NCBI GenBank assembly: GCA_963932145.1 | Contig: OZ010599.1 | Coordinates: 49,322,787-49,386,786 of the forward strand | Direction: 5' to 3' | Source of the DNA: Acanthosepion lycidas | Taxonomy: Eukaryota > Mollusca > Cephalopoda > Sepiida > Sepiidae | DNA length: 64,000 nucleotides | Shown: piece after piece, positions 59,841-64,000 of the stretch | Numbering within the stretch: the first letter of the stretch is position 1 | Layout: every line of letters begins with the position of its first letter | Notes under the pieces: model-generated | The model's input: only the letters and a program-made list of their open reading frames with translations | What the model was told of the DNA's origin: nothing | Database searches by the model: none | Program-made: the position numbers and the translations under genes

Positions 59841-59987
59841 CGTTTCGGGAGGTAGTCAAACCCGACCCCGTATATACGGAGTCTATGGGCAATTTATGCC
59901 CGAGCCTACCCACTCGGAACACCCCACGTTGAAAACTGGCCTTGTGCTACGTCTTGCCATGTGGGGAGGTTGGTAAATAGAGACGAA
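59841..59987 (+). ncRNA. Hairpin-chain element, short copy
   Basis: It aligns with 53597-53747, from CGGGAGGTAG through CCACGTT and GGCCTTGTGC-like blocks to AGAGACGAAC. Stems are: 59864-59870 with 59877-59883 (one C-A mismatch); 59887-59891 with 59897-59901 (5 bp); 59900-59904 with 59913-59917 (5 bp); and 59947-59952 with 59959-59964 (6 pairs, two G-U). The upstream four stems of the long copy are absent here, so the copy is 5'-truncated. Confidence 0.6.
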
Positions 59988-60540
59988 CCTTAAAGCAACG
60001 CTGAGACGAATTTTGAAATATGTGTTGAATGGTTTAAAGTTTTTATACAAACAAATGGTAAAAATCTTTAAAATAAATAAATTTATATATGGATTAAAAT
60101 AAGGTAGAAGGAACTGGAACAATTTGCTCCATAAATTCGTATTAGACTAAAAGTTTGAACAATCATTAAGTATTGCCGTATCAAACTTGTAAAGTATGAT
60201 ACAAAGAGTAATCTACCTCAAAGTTTTAAGAGGAAAAAATTGGGTCAGTTATATTTTAGGTATTGAGCTTGAATTTTATGGATGTTTTATTAAAACGAGT
60301 TTAACAAAGAAGTTGAAAATATTACTAAACAGATTTAAAATGAATGACTAACTCAAAATCAATACAATTTGAGTAATACTGCAGATTCAAAATTAAAAAA
60401 AACAACCAGTAAACATCTGAAGTTGACACATTTTAGATCCGGTCAATTTCCTGTAAATAAATTAAAATTTTAGCATTCTAATAACTTTAAGAATCTACAC
60501 GTCATAACCTGGCTTCCTCACAAGCATTCCAGAGTGTGTA
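59988..60540. other. AT-rich spacer
   Basis: No gene or element recognised. Short minus-strand open frames are low-complexity. Confidence 0.5.
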
Positions 60541-60600
60541 GTGTTTCATCTCCTTCGTCGCAGTCAGTGAGTGAGTATGTATGTATGTATGTATGTGTGT

Positions 60601-60790
60601 GTATGGCCGAGTGGTTAGATCATGACCATGAAACCCAGGTTCGAATCTCACTATGGTCTATTTGTCAGGAAAGTGACTTCCTGATGTTATCAGTCTGGAT
60701 CTTTGGAAACCATACTGCGGGTTGACTCAAGCCTTGTGAATGGAATTGGGTAAACGAAATCCCTTGTGGACCGTCGAAGGGTCTGCTAGC
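60601..60790 (+). repeat. tRNA-derived SINE
   Basis: TGGCCGAGTGG fits the polymerase III A box and, about 40 bp further, GGTTCGAATC fits the B box. This spacing and sequence are those of a Ser/Leu-type tRNA head. A non-tRNA body follows (GGAAAGTGACTTCCTGATGT and on). It is preceded by a (GTAT)n tract at about 60574-60605. As the body has no tRNA fold and no acceptor stem is evident, it is a SINE rather than a tRNA gene. Confidence 0.75.
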
Positions 60791-61026
60791 ACGAAGTCAC
60801 AAATTTTTTTGACCGGGGGTTTGAGCGTGCTGCCTTGACCGGGGATTTGATCGCGCTAGATAACGCACGCTTTCCCACAAAGTAAGGTCTGCTCAACATA
60901 GTTGCAGTATAACCCACAGGTGGGCTCTGGTAGTGTTTAACAAACACAAATGTGCCTGGGAGGACGTCTACAATGGGGATTAATTAGCCGATACAAGTGG
61001 CCATTATTATTATTATTATTATGTAT
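60791..61026. repeat. Short duplicated motif and (ATT)n
   Basis: GACCGGGGGTTTGAGCGTGC and GACCGGGGATTTGATCGCGC follow each other at about 60821-60860, a diverged tandem pair. An (ATT)n run lies at about 61003-61020. Confidence 0.6.
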
Positions 61027-62119
61027 TGTTACGCCTGGGGTTTCGTTGGCACTACGGTAGCCGGGACGCAAGGAGAAAATAAAAAAAATAAGTAAGAGAT
61101 CCCAAGGTTCGATATAAAAATAAAGAAAACAACGTTGGGAGGGGAATTCTCCAATTCCGGACGTCGGTAAACGCAGAGAGAAAATGAACTCTACGCAGAC
61201 ACAGAACAACAGAAGACGACACGAGAATATATAATACAAAAATTTTATTTATAGAATATACAAAGTGTGAAAGTAAGAAAAAGAAAACTAAATAATACAA
61301 GGGATGGGGAGATAAGTTACCAATTAAACAGATACTAATGCGGCGAAATACATATGAATACGGAGATAGCAGATTATAAGATATAGAAAAAACATGCAGA
61401 AACTTACATAAGGCTGAAATCGACGTCAGGGTACAGTTTGATCAAAACGATATTCATACACTTCTCTGAAAGTAAAGGATGGTATTGTCAATGTTCTAAT
61501 ATGAGTTTTTGACCGGCGACGTCCAATCCGTGTTGATGGTGAGGAGAACACACAGAAAAATCACGGGAGTGTAGCCGACTTGGTTTGAGGCTGTTGTTCT
61601 AGATTATCTCGTCGGTCCTTTGGTTTTTGGTGGCATCTAATTCTTCTGGCATCAAACAACGAAGTCTGGTTTTAGTGACAACTCCTTCTTTTAATGGCAA
61701 ACAGCTAAGACTGGTTTTAGTGACGTCCGATTCCTCCGATAGTCAGCAACTATGTGAGATCGTTGTCACCTCAATACGTGCGAAACGAAACTGCTATGAG
61801 TTGAGTCACGTGTTGGCCCCCCAAAAAAGTATGCATCATTCACGGACCCTGTTAATGTCATTCGCACTTATCTGTTAAACAGCATTCGTTTGGCCTACGC
61901 ATCTGAGACCAAGTAGGAAATGGGGGTAGGAAGGGAAGGTTCTTTTCCGAGAACTGGCCCTCATTCATCTGGGTATAAAAAAAAATATATCCCACAATCT
62001 TCATATTTAAGAAATAGAGAAGTTATTAAGATTCATATGTTTCGTCGCAAATACACAAGGTACTGAAAATATACTTATAAAATCTGAGGTGAGGGTACAA
62101 ATATGGGGTTAACGTAACA
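61027..62119. mobile_element. Solo LTR (LTR retrotransposon relic)
   Basis: 1093 bp starting TGTTACG and ending CGTAACA, a perfect 7-bp terminal inverted repeat, flanked by GTAT on both sides (61023-61026 and 62120-62123). No polypurine tract or primer-binding-like sequence adjoins either end, so it appears to be a solo LTR rather than an end of the pol fragment next to it. Family unknown. Confidence 0.8.
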
Positions 62120-62433
62120 GTATGCATGAATGTATGCATTTATTCCCAGAATAATATTGATCTTAATTTGTCAATATGAACCAATATGACCCTTCTTGTG
62201 GGTAATGAGGCTTGCAGTGAAGAGGCATACTCATTCATTACATGTAAATTGATAGATTACTGGATTTCCTTTTTCCTCGCTGCAAGCTTGACATTTGCTG
62301 AACTCATCGTATATTCATGGAAGATTTTAATGTCTTCACTTATATCGATCACAAGCAGCAGTTTCCACACTCAGGATCATCTATATGGCAGACTGCAAGA
62401 GTCACTTTTAAAAAATCTTTGAAGCGCTTTGCT

Positions 62434-63900
62434 TTATGCTGAAGTCGATTGCCGCAGAGAAACTCGTTGTGAGGATTCCGCTTTCGTCCCATACAGTATC
62501 ACCCATCCAGAATTGTCCCTGGTCATCTTGCGGTTCGAGGGTGGCCAATGGATCATTACCCGGACATTGTAGGTGTGTATTGCGTTGAACGGCGCTGTGG
62601 AGGTTGAGACGCTGTCCTCTGGCGTGACATTATAACAGTAGACCGCCTCTGGTATGGAACATCGTTTCCTAGCCGCAATGGTTTTTACACTTTTGTGGCT
62701 TCTCTCAGCGTTTCCCACCGGTTCATAGGCACACCGATACATCGAGTCTTGCCCACTCTGGGGACGCCAGACGTTAAAGCGCGAGGGACCGCAATCAGTA
62801 AGTGTCAAATTTCGGCCACTGTCATAATGAGCGATGTCCACTGCTAACCTGTTCCAATTGTCCTTCATGACAAGCTTCCCTTTTCGCCAGTGTACTGGCT
62901 CAGGACGAATTGATCACACGTCTTCACTGCCACTCGTACGTCGAATTTTGAAACAGTCGGGTCTCTCCGTTTGGCAAAATATAACGTGCGTTTTATCCCA
63001 AGGTGTCCGCTCCGTTGATGAATATATACTATTTGCTGAATGCTCAGCAGATTTTCAGAAGCAGCGCACGTATGCTGAGTGAGCACAACTTCTGATTTTA
63101 CTCTGCTCAACCACTGCTCAGGTACTCTTGTTAGTTGATCGGCTTTGTCGTCGTCTGACATCTAGTGTTACATCTACTGATAGCCCATACTCATTGATTA
63201 GGTCCACGAGTGTGTCGAGTCGCCTTCGTAGTAGCATTTTGCTGGCTGCCTTAGTGGTTAATCGGGCCATCGGTGGACGCAGGCTGAATCTGTCATGAGA
63301 TGTAGCACATTTGCCTGCCACTGGAGCGCCAGGTTAACTCCCTTCAGCACTGCATCGATCTCCACCAGGTTAATGTGTTGCGTGTTATTCGCTAGGCGCA
63401 GCCAGCGTGCATGTTCAGTGACTGATCCGTCGGCTTCCAGCGTGACCCTGGTAACAAAAGTGCTTGCGTCCACCCAAACCGTGAATTCGCATCCGTTTAC
63501 ACATCAATCACCTCTCACCGGATGTTTCGTTGCACCCTGAGCAGCGTCTCTACTAGCAAACTCTTGAGGGGGTCGTCATTTGTTTCATCATCCCAGCCAG
63601 TTGTAACTATGTTGCCGCGACGTTTCATATATTCTGTCGCCATGCGGATCCAACTGCAAACGGGAAGATGATCAACAAGTTTTCCACACACCAAGAAGAT
63701 TGTAATAACAGATGGGGAGAGGAGTGCCAACTCCTCGTTCCCAGCATAGTCTGCCGCCATCGTTTTGAACGTCCAGCCTGCGCACTCAGGCCCTGTTTTT
63801 AAGTCGCTTGGGTGTTTTGCAAGCCAGTCCAAATTTTGCCAGGTGTTCCTTCACCTGATCTGTAGACGCTAGACGTTCGTTGTATTGCTGTATCCTGGGA
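62434..63900 (-). mobile_element. Fossil LTR-retroelement pol fragment (RNase H and integrase)
   Basis: Minus-strand pieces run in pol order from high to low coordinates. There is an RNase H-like region (about 63470-63260, VTRVTLEADGSVTEHARWLR, NLVEIDAVLKGVNLALQW). Then come a zinc-binding integrase N-terminal region (about 63060-62900, IHQRSGHLGIKRT with two His and a following Cys) and an integrase core region (about 62870-62440, NRLAVDIAHYDSGRNLTLTD and AERSHKSVKTIAARKRC). It is Gypsy-like by layout, but I cannot fix the family. It is broken in several places and probably continues past the window edge. Confidence 0.7.
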
Positions 63901-64000
63901 TATCACTGAGCTTATAATGGATCACATTATCATCGGTGCAACATTCAAACCAAATCACATGACACAATACCTCTGCCCATGTAACATTACTGTTTGATAG

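Noticed and set aside
60601-60680. Functional tRNA gene
   Set aside because: A and B boxes are present, but no complete cloverleaf or acceptor stem is seen and a SINE body follows.
61027-62119. This LTR as the 3' LTR of the adjacent pol fragment
   Set aside because: It has its own 4-bp duplication on both sides and no polypurine tract adjoins it.

Overview
The window looks like animal nuclear DNA, most likely from a cephalopod mollusc (octopus or squid). It is AT-rich, with long (CT)n, (GATA)n, (ATT)n, (CA)n and (AT)n microsatellites and many homopolymer A/T tracts. One host gene has GT-AG introns. The rest is crowded with LINE, SINE, mariner, P-like, hAT-like and LTR-element remains. A Tx1-type LINE and the SINE fragments resemble, from memory, repeats common in octopus genomes. 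The clade is therefore an inference, not a database result.

The only complete host gene I can support is on the minus strand at 21121-24980. It encodes an IkappaB / Cactus protein, the NF-kappaB inhibitor, in five coding exons (335 residues). It has an N-terminal phosphodegron, six ankyrin repeats and an acidic C-terminal tail. About 350-400 bp upstream of the ATG lie a TATA box, a Rel/NF-kappaB-type site and an AP-1 site in a compact promoter-like arrangement. This fits the NF-kappaB to IkappaB feedback loop known in other animals. A weak candidate host exon lies at 50474-50711.

Layout. 1-7.3 kb: AT-rich intergenic DNA with a dispersed repeat (2431-3010), a (CT)n tract, a hAT-like miniature element with an 8-bp target duplication (6100-6403) and a SINE fragment. 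7.37-10.28 kb: a degraded Tx1-like LINE with ORF1 and ORF2. 10.4-17.7 kb: SINE pieces, a mariner-type MITE, (GATA)n and unassigned DNA. 17.8-25.4 kb: the IkappaB locus, with many poly(A) tracts and two near-perfect palindromes. 27.6-30.6 kb: a second copy of the 2.4 kb repeat, an internally deleted Tc1/mariner element and a nested repeat complex. 32.6-38 kb: a 492-bp fold-back element, another mariner MITE, an unassigned GC-richer repeat and minus-strand LINE fragments. 38.5-43.5 kb: a fossil Ty3/gypsy element carrying a nested repeat, itself split by a solo LTR. 43.8-56.7 kb: small repeats, a third mariner MITE, a GC-richer tract, a hairpin-chain element (53480-53747), a THAP/P-like DNA transposon (54488-56244) and a small fold-back MITE. 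57.5-59.5 kb: a LINE tail split by a full-length dead mariner. 59.5-64 kb: a copia fossil fragment, a second hairpin-chain copy, a tRNA-derived SINE, a solo LTR and a minus-strand retroelement pol fragment.

The most unusual signal is the hairpin-chain element. The long copy has about seven consecutive short stems just downstream of a TATA-like box. The second, diverged copy keeps the shared stems through compensatory and wobble-compatible substitutions, which suggests a structured RNA. I do not recognise its class.
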